From Cotesia glomerata (taxonomy: Eukaryota > Arthropoda > Insecta > Hymenoptera > Braconidae): a stretch of 64,000 nucleotides of DNA. Made by a program: the position numbers and the translations under genes. Shown here one piece after another: positions 21,753 to 34,134 of the stretch (position 1 is its first letter; each line of letters begins with the position of its first letter). The stretch is taken from positions 14,978,882 through 15,042,881 of the forward strand of contig NC_058158.1 in NCBI RefSeq assembly GCF_020080835.1, read 5' to 3'. The notes below the pieces were generated by a model, which did not search any database, was not told the DNA's origin, and saw only the letters and a program-made list of their open reading frames with translations.

Positions 21753-22311
21753 TGATTCATTTATAATTATATATGATTTCCGTATAGCTGCACTGATAGA
21801 AAGATTTGTTTATATTTAATAAACTTTATTAACTGTTAATAAATGATTTTTGACATCAGAGGATTTAATAAATATTTATTAACAGTTAATAATTTATTTA
21901 TTAAATACGATTCATTAAATGTTAATAAATGTTTGTTAACAGTTAACAAATATTTATTTAAAATCAAAAAGCAAAAATAGCAATTTTCTCTTGACATTTT
22001 TTATAACTTGATAGCTGGAATACATGATAATAATTCAAATCAATAAATAAATTAACGTTTTTAATATTGTCAAATATAAAAGATAATTATGAGCTGTAAT
22101 AGAATTCGGTAAATTACAATAAACATTATTATAATGTAATATAATTAATGCAAATAATTTTAAAGATGATTTTTGTTTATAAGCAATCTTTATATCATAT
22201 GACATTGCAAGTGGAACAAATTCACTCAACAAAATATTTATTAACTTTTAATAAATATTTGTTAACTATAAATAAATACTTATTATCTATATATTATTAT
22301 AGTAAATGTAT

Positions 22312-22742
22312 ATTTAATATATGAAGATCGGTATTTTAAATTCATTAAATCAAGGATGGTTAATATTATAAGCCAAACTACCTGATCCAAATTGTTGGAT
22401 AATGACTAATTTTTTATTATTATTTTTTTCACCATAATATTCTATCGGTATGAAGTTTCAATACCTTCAGAGGAAATTTAGGTAAAAATAACAATTAAAA
22501 TTTGTTTTGACAATTATGATTAGAGAAAGATGTAATTTTTTACTCAGTGTAACTTTTTTCAGTGACTGAAAAAATAATTCAGATAGCCCAGACCAGGACT
22601 CGAACCTGAATTTTTTGGTTACGCGCCAAATGCTCTACCAGTTAAGCTATCCGAGACCTATCCGTAATTATAATTCAGTTACCTATTAAGCTCGACTGAG
22701 TAATTCTCATATGGCCAGGAATTCTTAATGTGTATTTAATAT
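22312..22742 (-). mobile_element. SINE-like insertion with tRNA-like head and 16-bp target duplication
   Basis: ATTATAGTAAATGTAT occurs at 22296-22311 and again at 22743-22758, bounding 431 bp. A tRNA-like block sits at 22585-22657 on the minus strand. A 16-bp duplication fits LINE-mediated insertion. The body is AT-rich and non-coding. A second related copy lies at 35764-35982. Confidence 0.55.
22585..22657 (-). repeat. tRNA-derived block of the SINE
   Basis: The minus strand reads GTCTCGG, a D-arm GCTTAACTGGTAGAGC, an anticodon arm with loop CGCGTAA, and a T-arm CAGG-TTCGAGT-CCTG. The fold is tRNA-like with CGT at the anticodon position, but base 33 is G rather than the usual U and the acceptor stem pairs poorly. 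It is a SINE promoter region, not a functional tRNA gene. Confidence 0.6.
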
Positions 22743-22875
22743 ATTATAGTAAATGTATTTTCCTCCCAAATAAATATTTTTTGAATCCTAAAAATATTTA
22801 TTAAAATTTAATAAATTAAATAATTGTCTTCAAACAAATTAAATTTCTAATAGTTAATGAATCCTTTTATCAATT

Positions 22876-22888
22876 TACATCTTTATAT

Positions 22889-22971
<83 letters not shown>
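22876..22971. repeat. (TA)n microsatellite
   Basis: About 45 TA units directly against the left inverted repeat of the next transposon. Confidence 0.95.
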
Positions 22972-22972
<1 letters not shown>

Positions 22973-25900
22973 GGTATTCCATGCCAAATCGACCACTTTT
23001 GAACTCGACCCCTTTAAATTTTGCTGAAACATTTCCATTCTTTTCTACCCTTTGAAAAACACTTTTGAGAATTTTTCAAATTTTTGGCCAACCCAAAAAG
23101 TTATGAATTTTTCAAAAACGGCTTTTATTTTCAAATAGCCATAACTTTTTTAGGCATCGACTTTTGGGTACGTTTTTTTTTTTAAAATTTTTTTAAATGA
23201 ACTTTTGAAAAAATATATCAGAAAATTAAATATCATCAATTCTTCAAAATAATCGGCTTTTTTTGACCAAAACCGTTATTTTTTGGAAGTTCGACAGTTT
23301 TTTTTTTTTTTTTTCTCAAAAAAAACTTCAATTAATATGACAACTTTTCCCGTCCATCTCGGAGTGGCTCGGATTTTTTTTTAATTTTTTTTATTCAATT
23401 GAAAAAAAATTGTCAAATTTTGAAAAATGGAAAAAAATTTTTTTTTTCTAAGTTATTTCTATAATAAAATAAATGTAATTTAAATGTTTTGTGGTATAAT
23501 ATCCTTAATTTATAAGCTTATAAAACGATAGTAAATACTAAGATTCAAATTTGAACATATGAGTAATATCGATAATCTAGGGTATGACAATTATAGACTT
23601 ATCTATAGTCAGTATACTAAAAAACTATACGCTAGTCTGTTTCGATTCATAAGTAAGGCTGTCACGCTCATATCCAAACATAACCTGTTAACCTTTTGTG
23701 TGATGTGGTGAGAGATTTTTGTCATTCCATTTTTTAAATAAGAGAATTATTGTTATAGTTGATTTGACCTTGTTTGAAAAGATAATTATCTTACTTCTAC
23801 TCATCTACAGTGATTGGAATAATTTCATCGAGACATAATGGCATCAAAAATATTTTTCGATCGTTGTTGTAATCCATTTGATTTAGAATCACATTTTAAA
23901 AAAAAAAGTTTACGTCCAGCGACTGACATCATGAAAGTCACGTTGGGATTAAGTGATAATTATTTATTATGCAGTTCGTGTCGAAACAAAGCTTTAAAAT
24001 TGGTAAAGGAACAAACAAATACTAGTAATGATACTACCGTTGATGCAAGTGATCATGAAGATGATTCTAGTGATAACAATGAGAACAGTGATGGTGCTGA
24101 CAGTGATAGTAAGACAACTGCCACAGATCTCCCGTTGTCCTCATCATTCCGTAAGTTTTTTTTAAATTATTTATACATTACTTGAATGCATTTTTAGCAG
24201 CTATACGATTCATTGTTTTTTTTAAGGTTCTTTGTCGTTTAATAGTGAACCCAAAGATTCACAATCAAGCTCGGCATCCCAAGTTAGTGCTGCAACTCAA
24301 TTACCCAGTACAAACGATGCATTGCGACTATTAAATCAATCGCCAATTCCTTCAAAAAAATTGAATGATTATCAATTTTTGAGTAATAAAATAAATCAGA
24401 CGTCTGACAGCTTGAAAAAAATTTTGCTCTCAACTGCTGACGAAGGATCAATTGATGACGATGGTGAAAATTTTCGTTCATTAATTGAAAAGCTGCACGA
24501 TAAATTCAATGATAAAGAAACAGAAAAGTCTTTAAAGATACAAATCTTAACCTTGTTACCTGAAAAATGGGGTGAAAGACGTATTTGTAAAACTATGAAT
24601 ACATCAAGACATTTATCAAGAGTAGCAAAAAAGTTGGTTGAAGAAAAAGGTATACTTTCAACACCTGAAACAAAATTAGGTAGGTATAGCGTAAAATCAA
24701 TGGCTCTAATACATCTGAAGATTGATTCACTTAACATTTTTTTTATAGGGACGACAATTACTGATCAAATATTATTGAAAATTGCGAATTTTTACAACGA
24801 TGATGAGTATAGTGCTTTGATGCCCGGCATGAAAGACTTTGTTTCAGTTCGAAATGATGATGGTAATCGGGTACACGTCCAAAAACGGCTTGTTCTGTCT
24901 AATTTAAAGAACTTTACCAATGTTTCCGTGAAATAAACCCTGCAGAGAAAGTTGGATTTTCGAAATTTGCTTCGTTACGGCCGAAACATTGTGTGTTAGC
25001 AGGAGCAAGTGGAACGCATACTATCTGTGTATGTACTATCCATCAAAACTTAAAGTTGATGATGCTTGGTAATTATCCAATTTATTAATAATCATACGTG
25101 CCTAGATTTTCAGTTTACTCAATCACTTTTATTTCAGGTACAAATGTTCATTCTTTAACGAGGAATACAGAAAAGTCGTTGAAACACTATAATGATTGCT
25201 TGGACATGATAATATGTGAGACTCCAACAGAAAAATGTTATTTGGGTGGATGTAACAAGTGTCCAGGGGTAGATGAGTTGAGTAACATTTTACTGACATG
25301 TTTTGAGAATCAGAAAATCGAGAATGTCACGTACAAGCGTTGGGTATCAAAACCAAGGAGCAGTTTAGAAACTTTTATACAGCCTACAGAAGAATTTATT
25401 GAAAATCTTTGTAGTGAATTGAAAGTTCTTCTACCTCACTCATTCATTGCAAAAGAACAAGCTAAGTTTTTAAAAACATTAAAGGAAACACTAAAACCAA
25501 ATGAATATGTCATTATTTGTGATTTTGCAGAGAATTATGCGTTCGTAGTACAAAATGCAGCATCTGGTTTTCACTGGAATAATGATCAGGCGACAGTTTT
25601 TCCGGTAGTTATTTATTATAAAGTAAATGACAAACTTGAACACAGAAGTTTAGTGATTACTTCAGACTGTAATAATCACGATGCTGTTGCTGTTCATGTT
25701 TTCATCAAAATAATAACTGATTATGTGAAAAGTCTTCCTGAACGCTGTAACAAGATTTATTACTTTTCTGATGGGGCTCCTCAACAGTTTAAAAACTTTA
25801 AAAATTTTGTTAATTTGTACTACCATGAAGATGATTTTGATATTCCTGCTGAATGGCATTTTTTTGCAACTGCCCATGGCAAAGGTCCGTGTGATGGAAT

Positions 25901-26876
25901 TGGTGGTATCCTCAAACGACTTGCAGCAAGAGCAAGTCTCCAGCTTGCGGTAGATAAACAAATAACAACACCTATAGGACTTTACGAATGGACTTCTGAT
26001 CCGGATAACTTGCCAAATATCATAGTCAAGTTTTCTCCAGAAGAAGACTATAATACAGCATTGAACGACTTGAATGACAGATTTACGAAAACGAAACCAA
26101 TTGTAGTAACTCAACAACTACATTGTGTAATCCCCGACAAAAATGGTTGTTTGTATGTAAAAAAATTCTCAAACTCTAATGAACATAGAATTTGTAAAAT
26201 ATTGTAACGCCAGAGAGAACATTAATGATTAAATTATTATATTGTTTTTGTAAAATCATTAAAAATTAACAATATTAATTAATAAGCTTAGTATTTACTA
26301 TCGTTTTATAAGCTTATAAATTAAGGATATTATACCACAAAACATTTAAATTACATTTATTTTATTATAGAAATAACTTAGAAAAAAAAAATTTGTTTCC
26401 ATTTTTCAAAATTTGACAATTTTTTTTCAATTGAATAAAAAAAATTAAAAAAAAATCCGAGCCACTCCGAGATGGACGGGAAAAGTTGTCATATTAATTG
26501 AAGTTTTTTTTGAGAAAAAAAAAAAAAAAAAAAAAACTGTCGAACTTCCAAAAAATAACGGTTTTGGTCAAAAAAAGCCGATTATTTTGAAGAATTGATG
26601 ATATTTAATTTTCTGATATATTTTTTCAAAAAGTTCATTTAAAAACAAAAATTTTAAAAAAAAAAAAAGGTACCCAAAAGTCGATGCCTAAAAAAGTTAT
26701 GGCTATTTGAAAATAAAAAAGCCGTTTTTTTGAAAAATTCATAACTTTTTTTGGGTTGGCCAAAAAAATTTGAAAAAATTCTCAAAAGTGTTTTTCAAAG
26801 GGTAGAAAAGAATGGAAATGTTTCAGCAAAATTTAAAGGGGTCGAGTTCAAAAGTGGTCGATTTGGCATGGAATAC

Positions 26877-26878
<2 letters not shown>
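22972..26878 (+). mobile_element. Autonomous-type DNA transposon T1 with ~0.58-kb terminal inverted repeats
   Basis: The left arm (22972-23542, starting GGGTATTCCATGCCAAATCG) is matched in reverse by 26287-26878. Between the arms is a four-exon transposase-like gene on the plus strand. Both ends lie in TA repeats, so no target duplication can be read. Its terminal sequence is shared with the foldback element at 49879-51472. The superfamily is uncertain; a Sola-type assignment is possible. Confidence 0.8.
23838..26207 (+). pseudogene. Transposase-like gene of T1, four exons, one frameshift
   Basis: Exon 1 (23838-24149) begins MASKIFFDRCCNPF and has two CxxC-type pairs (RCCNPF, CSSCRNK) followed by an acidic tail. 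Donor GTAAGT at 24150 pairs with TTTTTTTAAG before 24227. Exon 2 runs to 24677 (donor GTAGGT). Exon 3 starts at 24749 after TTTTATAG and ends near 25069 (GTAATT). Exon 4 (25138-26207) follows TTTCAG. Exon 4 holds CDFAENY (Asp codon 25521-25523), YYFSDGAPQQF (25770-25772) and AHGKGPCDGIGG (25893-25895), a plausible DDE/D-type triad. A one-base loss in an A run near 24907 breaks exon 3; the next frame reads GFSKFASLRPKHCVLAG. I recognise the family only as a transposon-borne protein of animals. Confidence 0.7.

Positions 26879-26920
<42 letters not shown>
26879..26920. repeat. (TA)n microsatellite
   Basis: About 21 TA units between T1 and the solo LTR. Confidence 0.95.
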
Positions 26921-26922
<2 letters not shown>

Positions 26923-26926
26923 ATAT

Positions 26927-27862
26927 TGTAACGTAATATTAAATAATGTTTAAATAAATTGATTCTATTTGATGTGAAAATCCAATTGAAATTATTATTA
27001 CGTACAAACTTACCAACTTGGCGCGCCTTCGAATGTAGCAAAAGAATTATACAATATCAAATAACAGTAACTGTTACCCAGAAGGCGCCAGTTAATTTTA
27101 TTAAAAATTAACAAAATAGATAATCAACCAAGCTAAAAAAAATTTCAATTACCGGCTAAAGACAATTTACTCTCAAAGGGAATTCAGGAGATTATGCAGA
27201 TTATAGGTTGTGTCAATTAATGTCTCAATATTATTTTCCAATTTTCTAAATTTATTAAAAGAAACAATTTATGAATAATCAAAGAAGAATTTCAAGGCTA
27301 TGACGTCACGCAGGACGCCGTCAGCTTTACAAATAGTAATTTTCCTAGTACTTTTATTTAAACAAATAATCAATTTATTTAGCAACCTTTAATTAACTAG
27401 CCTAATTAGCGATAGTTCAATATAAAATTTAACTAGTAAGTCTGGAATTGAAAGCCGAAGCTACGCAATTCTAATCCAATACCAAATATTAATTCAACGC
27501 TTACTTGATACAATGTCGATTTTCAGAATATATCAAAATAATTATTATCACCCTTCAGATAGAGCTTGGTGCTAACAACAAAAAAACTGGAGTCCTTGGA
27601 CCACACTTAATTTAATTATTCCTAATCAATTTATTACAAATTATAGTCTTCACTTTTTTTTTTTAATAAAAAAAACAGCAACAAAAAAAACGTGCTCATT
27701 CTGTTTACACCCAAGGCGGTCTCTCTTCCCCCCGATGTGTGTGCTCGCTCACCGGTATCCGCTCCGTGGCGCATGCGCACTGCTATTTTTTTTCTATTAA
27801 GTATTTTTCCAAAACAATTATTTTCCTTTTTTTTTTTCTCTTTTTTTTAACAGTACGTTACA
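26927..27862. mobile_element. Solo LTR, 936 bp
   Basis: Ends TGTAACGTA and TACGTTACA are perfect 9-bp inverted repeats. ATAT lies on both sides, compatible with a 4-bp target duplication in TA repeats. No internal retroviral genes. GC-rich CGCTCACCGG-type sequence near 27750-27780 may be the promoter part. Confidence 0.65.
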
Positions 27863-27913
27863 ATATATATATATATATATATTATATATATTATATATAT
27901 ATTATATATATAT
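27863..27913. repeat. (TA)n microsatellite, interrupted
   Basis: TA runs with TATTATATATA interruptions between the solo LTR and the next foldback element. Confidence 0.9.
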
Positions 27914-28938
27914 TAGGGTGCTTTTTTTTTTCAACAATTTTTTTTTTCAGTCCCATCGTAAAATTTTGTTGCAAGTACCCAAAAAAAAACACCCTGAAAG
28001 TTTAGGCCCTCAATATTAATATTAAGACCTCGACCCAGGCGTTTAAAGATTTCCCCTTAAGAAAACACAGGAATTTTGATTTTTTTATGTTTAAATTTCT
28101 ATAGCTCAGTGGCATTTTACAGCATTGCTTCGAACGTGGACGGGTTTTTTTCAGAATTGAATGTTCTACAAAAGTGTCCATTGCGGCCAAGCCGTTACTC
28201 GAATTGGCGAGGTAGTACAGGCCTCTAAACTTGATTTTTTCATGAAATTCGCGTTTTTTCGCATTTATCTCGTGATTGACGAGAGCTACAGAAAAAATGT
28301 AGATAACAAACTTGTAGAACATTCAATTTCCTACAAAAAAGCTCCTAAGCACAAAGTTGCTACAATCAAAATTTTCATAGATATTTAATGATGAATTTTT
28401 AGTAATTTCAAATGTTTATCGAAAATTGCGTCAAATTATAAAAAACATCTTTAAAAAATATCATTAAATATCTCCAAAAATACTGATTTTAGCGACTTCT
28501 TACTTAGGATCTTTATTGTAGGAAATTAAATTTTCTACAAGTTTGACATTTACATTTTTCCGTAGCTGTTGTCATTCACGAGATAAATGCGCAAAAACGC
28601 GGAATTCATGGAAAAATCAAGTTTAGAGGCCTGTACTACCTCGCCGGTTCGAGCTACGGCTTGGTCGCAATGGACACTTTTGTAGAGCATGTAATTTTGA
28701 AAAAAACCCGTCCACGGTCGAAGCATTTCTGTGAAATACCACTGAGCTATAGAAATTTAAACATAAAAAATCAAAATTTCTGTGTTTTTTTAAGGGGAAA
28801 TCTTTAAACGCTTGGGTCGAGGTCTTAATATTAATATTAAGGACCTAAACATTCAGGGTATTTTTTTTTTGGTACTTGCAACAAAATTTCACGATGAGAC
28901 TGAAAAAAAAAAAATAGTTGAAAAAAAAAGCACCCTAA
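27914..28938. mobile_element. Foldback MITE F1 with ~480-bp arms, TAGGGTGC ends
   Basis: TAGGGTGC at the left and GCACCCTA at the right begin arms that remain complementary to near the middle (around 28420). Each arm carries the palindromic motif TTAATATTAATATTAAG about 100 bp inside and a later TGTAGAACATTCAATTT-type motif. Non-coding; frames inside are chance. Confidence 0.8.
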
Positions 28939-28986
28939 TATATATATATATATATAGATATACATATATATATATATATATATATA
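28939..28986. repeat. (TA)n microsatellite
   Basis: TA runs interrupted by TAGATATACA between F1 and Helitron H1. Confidence 0.9.
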
Positions 28987-29230
28987 CTAGCTGTTACCCG
29001 CCCGCCCCGCTGGACGCTTTATAGAATTGTATTTTTAGATCTAGACTTGAAATTGAATTGGAGTATTATTTTGACTTGCACAGATTCCAAATTCCATCAA
29101 ATTGGCCTGTATCTTTTATCCATGTGATTATTCTAGCTGAAATTCATTGTAACTTTCAATGTATAATCACTATAACATTCCCGTGGCTTTCTTCCAAAAA
29201 TGAATATTAATTGACACGAAGAAAAAAAAA

Positions 29231-29901
29231 TAAGGAAAACGGTTGACCCTGAAGGCCAACCCTGCAACTTCCCGCTAATTCCATACCTGGATGCTTAAAA
29301 CTGCACTTATGCCGTTTTTGAGCGCTCTTCGAGCTCAAAAATATAGTTCATGTGTTGCTTTGAACTCTCCGAGCTCGAAAAAATAACATTTCTATGCTTT
29401 TGAGCTCTTCGAGCTTAGACGTCTAATAAAAGTTTGATAAAACACTATTTTTTGAGTTTTCAAACCGCAATAACTTTTGAATAAATGAACCGATTTTTAC
29501 GCGGTTGACGGCATTCAACGCAGTTTTTTAAGCCTTTTGGAAAATCTTTAAGTTTAAATTGATCAAACTAGAAATTTCGGAGTAATTCCGAAAAAACACT
29601 TTTTTGAGTTTTCTTTCCTGCACGATATCTCTCGAATGAATCAACCGATTTTGACCGGATTAGCGGCGATCGACGTGGTTTTTCAAGGTTAAGAGCTGAT
29701 TAGTTTTTGTAGTTGATCGATAGAGCCGTTTGAAAGTTATTAAAAAAAAACCACTTTTGAAAAAATTTTTTTTTACAGTTTTTTTTAGATTTCTCGAAAT
29801 CTATCGGTTCGAATCGGTCCAAATTAAATCCAAAATCTAAGTTTGGATAAGCCCTATCGAATCGGTCAAGCCATTCAAAAGTTATGAGAGGTTTACATAC
29901 T

Positions 29902-29997
<96 letters not shown>

Positions 29998-30183
29998 TAC
30001 ATACATACATACATACATACATACATACAGACATAGTGACACCCTCGCGGGGATAGTCAAGGAAGCTTCCTGTGACCTTCAAACGTCGAGATCTGATGAA
30101 AACTCGATTTTTGTAAAACGGGGTAAAACCAATAACTTCCCGATTTTTGAAAATCTGAGATTTTCTTAGCGGGAAGTTAAAAA
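29231..30183 (-). repeat. RF1 copy f, full length and uninterrupted
   Basis: It runs from TAAGGAAAACGGTTGACCC at 29231 to TTAGCGGGAAGTTAAAA near 30180. Helitron H3 has the unoccupied site (41421-41440: CGAAGAAAAAAATTTGAAAT), which shows insertion inside an A/T run with no target duplication. The inner CA tract covers about 29908-29992. AACTTCCCGCTAA at one end is repeated inverted ~45 bp from the other end. This is the reference copy for the family. Confidence 0.85.
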
Positions 30184-30689
30184 TTTGAAATGAGCATTGA
30201 TAGTTTTAGTTAAAGTAATTGTAGGTCTCATAAGTGAAGTTGAAATCTGCCTAGCTCTAATTGCGACGAATTTCGCCGTTAATTAAAATTTTCTCCGTAA
30301 CATCAATTATACATAGAAAATTATTTGTACTTGTTTTTTCCGAATTTTCTTAAAATGAATAGCCAAATTTCTTTTCTATATCTCATGTGTTTAGAAAATG
30401 CAAGGCTTTTCATCTGTTACATTTTCGCGATCCCATAATAAGAACAATTCATCGGTTATGTGATCAGCAAAAATAAAATGTATATAAAATTTTTAGTCCG
30501 TTGACTGAATAGCTACATATAATGTTAAATTTTGGAAACGTTACAATTACTTTTTTGCCGCTGCCAAAGAGACAATTGTTGTAAGAAAATATCAGTATTA
30601 AGAAAGAAAAATATTTAAATCGGTTGACCTTGGAGGCCATCCCGGTATTTGCCTGTTTCTCTTGAGATTCTATCAAATTTTATATTTGT

Positions 30690-33470
30690 AGGAACTGTAT
30701 TTGAAGAATATGAATTTTTTGACAATTATCACTCCCGCACTCCTATGTGGGGGAGGAATTTCGTAAGATCTTATTCGAGATGATTTCGACATTATAAACA
30801 AAAGATTCCAACAAACCTTCGAGTCCATAGAAACTATTGATTGGAAATGAGAGATTTTCATTGTTAATGCCCCCGCAATCCCTTTTGGATTTAGAATTCG
30901 AGAAAATCCATTCTCAGCTGAATTTGACATCGTACAAAAAGATTCCTACCAAATTTAGAGTCTGCAGAAGTTACAGTTTGGAAATTAAAATTTTAGATTT
31001 TAACACCCACCCCTGCAATCCCTATTGGAAGCAGAATTTTTTGGAATCCGTTTTGAGATGATCTCCTCATGACAAATGAAAGATTCCTACCTAATTTCGA
31101 GTTTGTAGAAGTTACAGTTTGGAAATGGAAATTTGAAATTCTAACACCCACCCCCGCAATACCTGTCGGAAGTAGAATTTATTGAAATCCGTTTTGAGAT
31201 GATCTCTACATGACAAATAAATGATTCCTACCAAATTTACAGCTTTTAGAAGCTATATTTTGGAAATTAAGATTTTTTTGTCAACACCCACGACCGCAAT
31301 CCTTATTGGGAGTGATTCATCGTAAAATCCGTTCCTAGATTATTTCTACATCATATATAGAAGATTCTTACCAAATTCGGAGTCTATAAGAGCTATATTT
31401 TACAAACGAGAAATTTTTATTATTAACGCCTCCGCAATCCTTTTTGGGGTTGGAATTCAATAAAATTCATTCTTTGCTGAACTGGACATCATACACGAAG
31501 ATTCTCACCGAATTTGGAGTCTGTAGAAGTCACAGTTTGAAAATGAAAATTTTAGATTTTAAAACCCACTTCCGCAATTCCTATCGGAAGTAGACTTTAT
31601 TGAAATCCATTTTGAGGTGATCTCTAGATGAGAAATAAAAGATTCCTACCAAATTTAGAGTTTTTAAAAGCTATGTATTGGAAATTAAGATTTTTTATTG
31701 TTAACACCCACCCCCACGATCATTATTGGAGTTGATTCGTTGTAAAATTCATTCTTAGATCATTTCTATATCACATATAGAAGACTTCTACTAAATTTGG
31801 AGTTTATAGGAGCTATAGCTTGGAAATTAAAAATTTTAATTGTTAACACCTACCCCCGCAAACTCCTATGAGGTATCTTAAAATTCGTTCGTATATTATT
31901 TCTACATCTCTTAGAGGAAATTCCTACCCAATTGGAGTCTGCAGGAGCTATAGCGTGAAAATTGAAAATATACCTCTGGGGTGAGGTATCGTAATATTTG
32001 TTTATAGATTATTTTTACATCTCATACAGAAGATTCCTACCAAATTTGGAGTTGATAGGAGCTATAGTTTAAAAACGGAAATTTTTTATTTTTAACGCCC
32101 CCGCAACCCCCCTTGTAGGTGGAATTTCGTAAAATCCGTTCTTAGCTGACCTCTACTCAGTGAAAATAATATTCCTACCAAATTTCAAGTCTCTAGGTCT
32201 TATAGTTCCAGAGATATCGTGATGAGTGACTATACACTGATAAAAAAATTGACTTGACTCAAGATCCAAACTCTTGAACCAAGAATACCATATTGAAGAA
32301 AATGATTTTCTTGAGTCAAGAGAAGAAATTCTTAAGCTAAGAAATTATTCTTGGTCTAAGAAAATTTTCTTGTCTCAAGAATTTATTCTCTTGACTCAAG
32401 AAAATCATTTTCTTCAATATGGAATTCTTGGTTCAAGAGTTTGGCTCTTGAGTCAAGTCAATTTTTTTATCAGTGCATCTATAGAAAGTCTTCTTTATAG
32501 TTAACTATGTTTCAATCTATAACGCTAGTAAATACTTTTGTTTCCTTAGTTTCAACTTATCGCATATAGCAGATTCTTATCAAATTTGGAGGTTATAGGA
32601 GCTACAGCTCGGAAATTTAAAATTTCCATTATTAAGACTCACCCCCGCAACCTCCTGTGGGGTAGGATATTGTAAAATTCGTTCATTAATTATTTTTACA
32701 TCACTTACAGAAAATTCATACAAAATTAGGTGTCTGTAGGAGCTACAGCTCGGAAATTTTAAATTTTCATTGTTGACGCCCACTCTCCCAATCCATATTG
32801 GGAGTAGATTGTCATAAAATCCGCTCTTAGATCATTTCTACCTCACATATAGCAGATACTTATCAAATTTAGAGCCTTTTGGATCTACAGCTCGGAAATT
32901 TGAAATTTTAATTGTTAACACCCACCCCCACAATCCGTATTGGGAGTAGGCTATCATTAAATCCACTCTTGAATTATTTATACACCAAATAGAGCAGATT
33001 CTTACCAAATTTGGAGCCTATAGGAGCTACAGCTCGGAAATTTAAAATTTTCATTGTTAACACCCTCTCCCGCAACCCCCTGTGGGGTAGGATATTGTAA
33101 AATTCATCCATAAATTATTTTTACATCACTTATAAAAAATTCATACAAAATTAGGAGTTTGTAGGAGCTATAGCTATAGCTCGAAAATTTTGAATTTTCA
33201 TTGTTAACGCCCACCCCCGCAATCCATATTAGGAGTAGATTGTCATAAAATCCGCTCTTAGATCATTTCTACATCACATATAGGAGATTCCTACCAAATC
33301 TTGAGTCGATAGGAGCTATAGTTTAAAAATGGGATTTTTCCATTGTCAACACCCCCGCAACCTCCCTTGTAGGTGGAAGTTCGTAAAATCCAATCTTAGC
33401 TGACCTCTATTCGGCGAAAGGAATATTCCTACCAAATTTCAAGTCTCTACGCCTTATGGTTCCAGCGATA
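30690..33470. repeat. Degenerate ~140-bp minisatellite of H1
   Basis: About 18-20 units share ACACCCACCCCCGCAATCC, then GATTCCTACCAAATTTGGAG, then a TAGGAGCTATAG-like block. Spacing between successive CACCC blocks is about 140 bp. All reading frames here are short and unrelated. Confidence 0.85.
32235..32475. mobile_element. Near-perfect palindromic MITE, 241 bp, CACTGATAAAAAAATT ends
   Basis: CACTGATAAAAAAATTGACT on the left is matched at the right by the inverted ATTTTTTTATCAGTG end. The arms continue through repeats of ACTCAAGA-type motifs to a centre near 32350. It interrupts H1; the corresponding place in H3 (about 43440-43465) has no insert. Non-coding. Confidence 0.8.
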
Positions 33471-34134
33471 TCGTGATGAGTCAATATATAGGTGGAAATC
33501 TCTTATATATATATATATATATATATACTAGCTCATACCCGCCCGTTTCGCTGGGCATACAATAAAATTTTATAGTGTAACCTAGACGAAAAATATAAAC
33601 AAAATGATTAATTTCAAAAAGATAATGAATATAAATTTTGAATTAGAGAAAAGTGATTGTTTGTGATGACCGATGTTAGCGAGTATTAAATATATAAGAA
33701 AAGTATTTTATTATTAACAATCAATCAATCAATGGGTCAGTTAGTCAGTAAATCTGTCATTACACAGATTTCCGCATCACCCATGAGGTACTGTGTAGTG
33801 AGATGCGTTCCCATTATTTTACATGGCGGGTCCCCAGTAGGCCTAAACCATGTAAAAATTACCAACATGAAAATAAAGATATATTCTGAAAACTTTTTAT
33901 TTAAAAAAAAAAATCTTTTTTTAATTTTTTAAACCCATTGAGTTATATTTTTTAGTAAATTTCACTTTGATGTTCTTTATTTTTTATGTATGGCAATTTT
34001 TATAAATATCAACGAAATTTTTATTTTTTATCACGTTAATTTATTTCTTTCAATCATTACATCTAAGTACATACTATTATCATATGATTACTTATAATAA
34101 TTGTTAAAAATATATAAAATCTAAAATAATGTAC

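Larger units (their letters stand above)
21791..22875. mobile_element. Putative MITE with CACTGATAGAAAG end, split by a SINE
   Basis: The left end CACTGATAGAAAGATTTGTT resembles the inverted right end near 22840-22868 (TGATAAAAGGATTCATTAAC in reverse). The interior is rich in AATAAATATTTATTAAC. A SINE-bearing insertion (22312-22742) interrupts it. Ends are diverged, so the assignment is tentative. Confidence 0.35.
28987..33507 (-). mobile_element. Non-autonomous Helitron H1
   Basis: The minus-strand 3' end is a short GC hairpin region followed by CAGCTAG and then T (CTAG at 28990-28987), which is the CTRR|T rule of Helitrons. The 5' side ends near 33507 after ATATTGACTCATCACGATATCG, the start shared with H2-H4; its exact first base is lost in TA repeats. 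RF1 copy f and a palindromic MITE are nested inside. Most of the body is a degenerate ~140-bp repeat. No coding sequence. Confidence 0.7.

Noticed and set aside
22585..22657. Functional tRNA-Thr(CGU) gene
   Set aside because: Base 33 is G, the acceptor stem is poorly paired, and the same block recurs inside a Helitron gene with a target duplication.
24284..26117. Minus-strand frames over T1
   Set aside because: Shadows of the transposase exons, which have conserved motifs and splice sites on the plus strand.
30464..32783. Small frames in H1 (and 41715-42284, 46141-46898 in H3 and H4)
   Set aside because: They lie in the 140-bp repeat, differ between units and have no domain.
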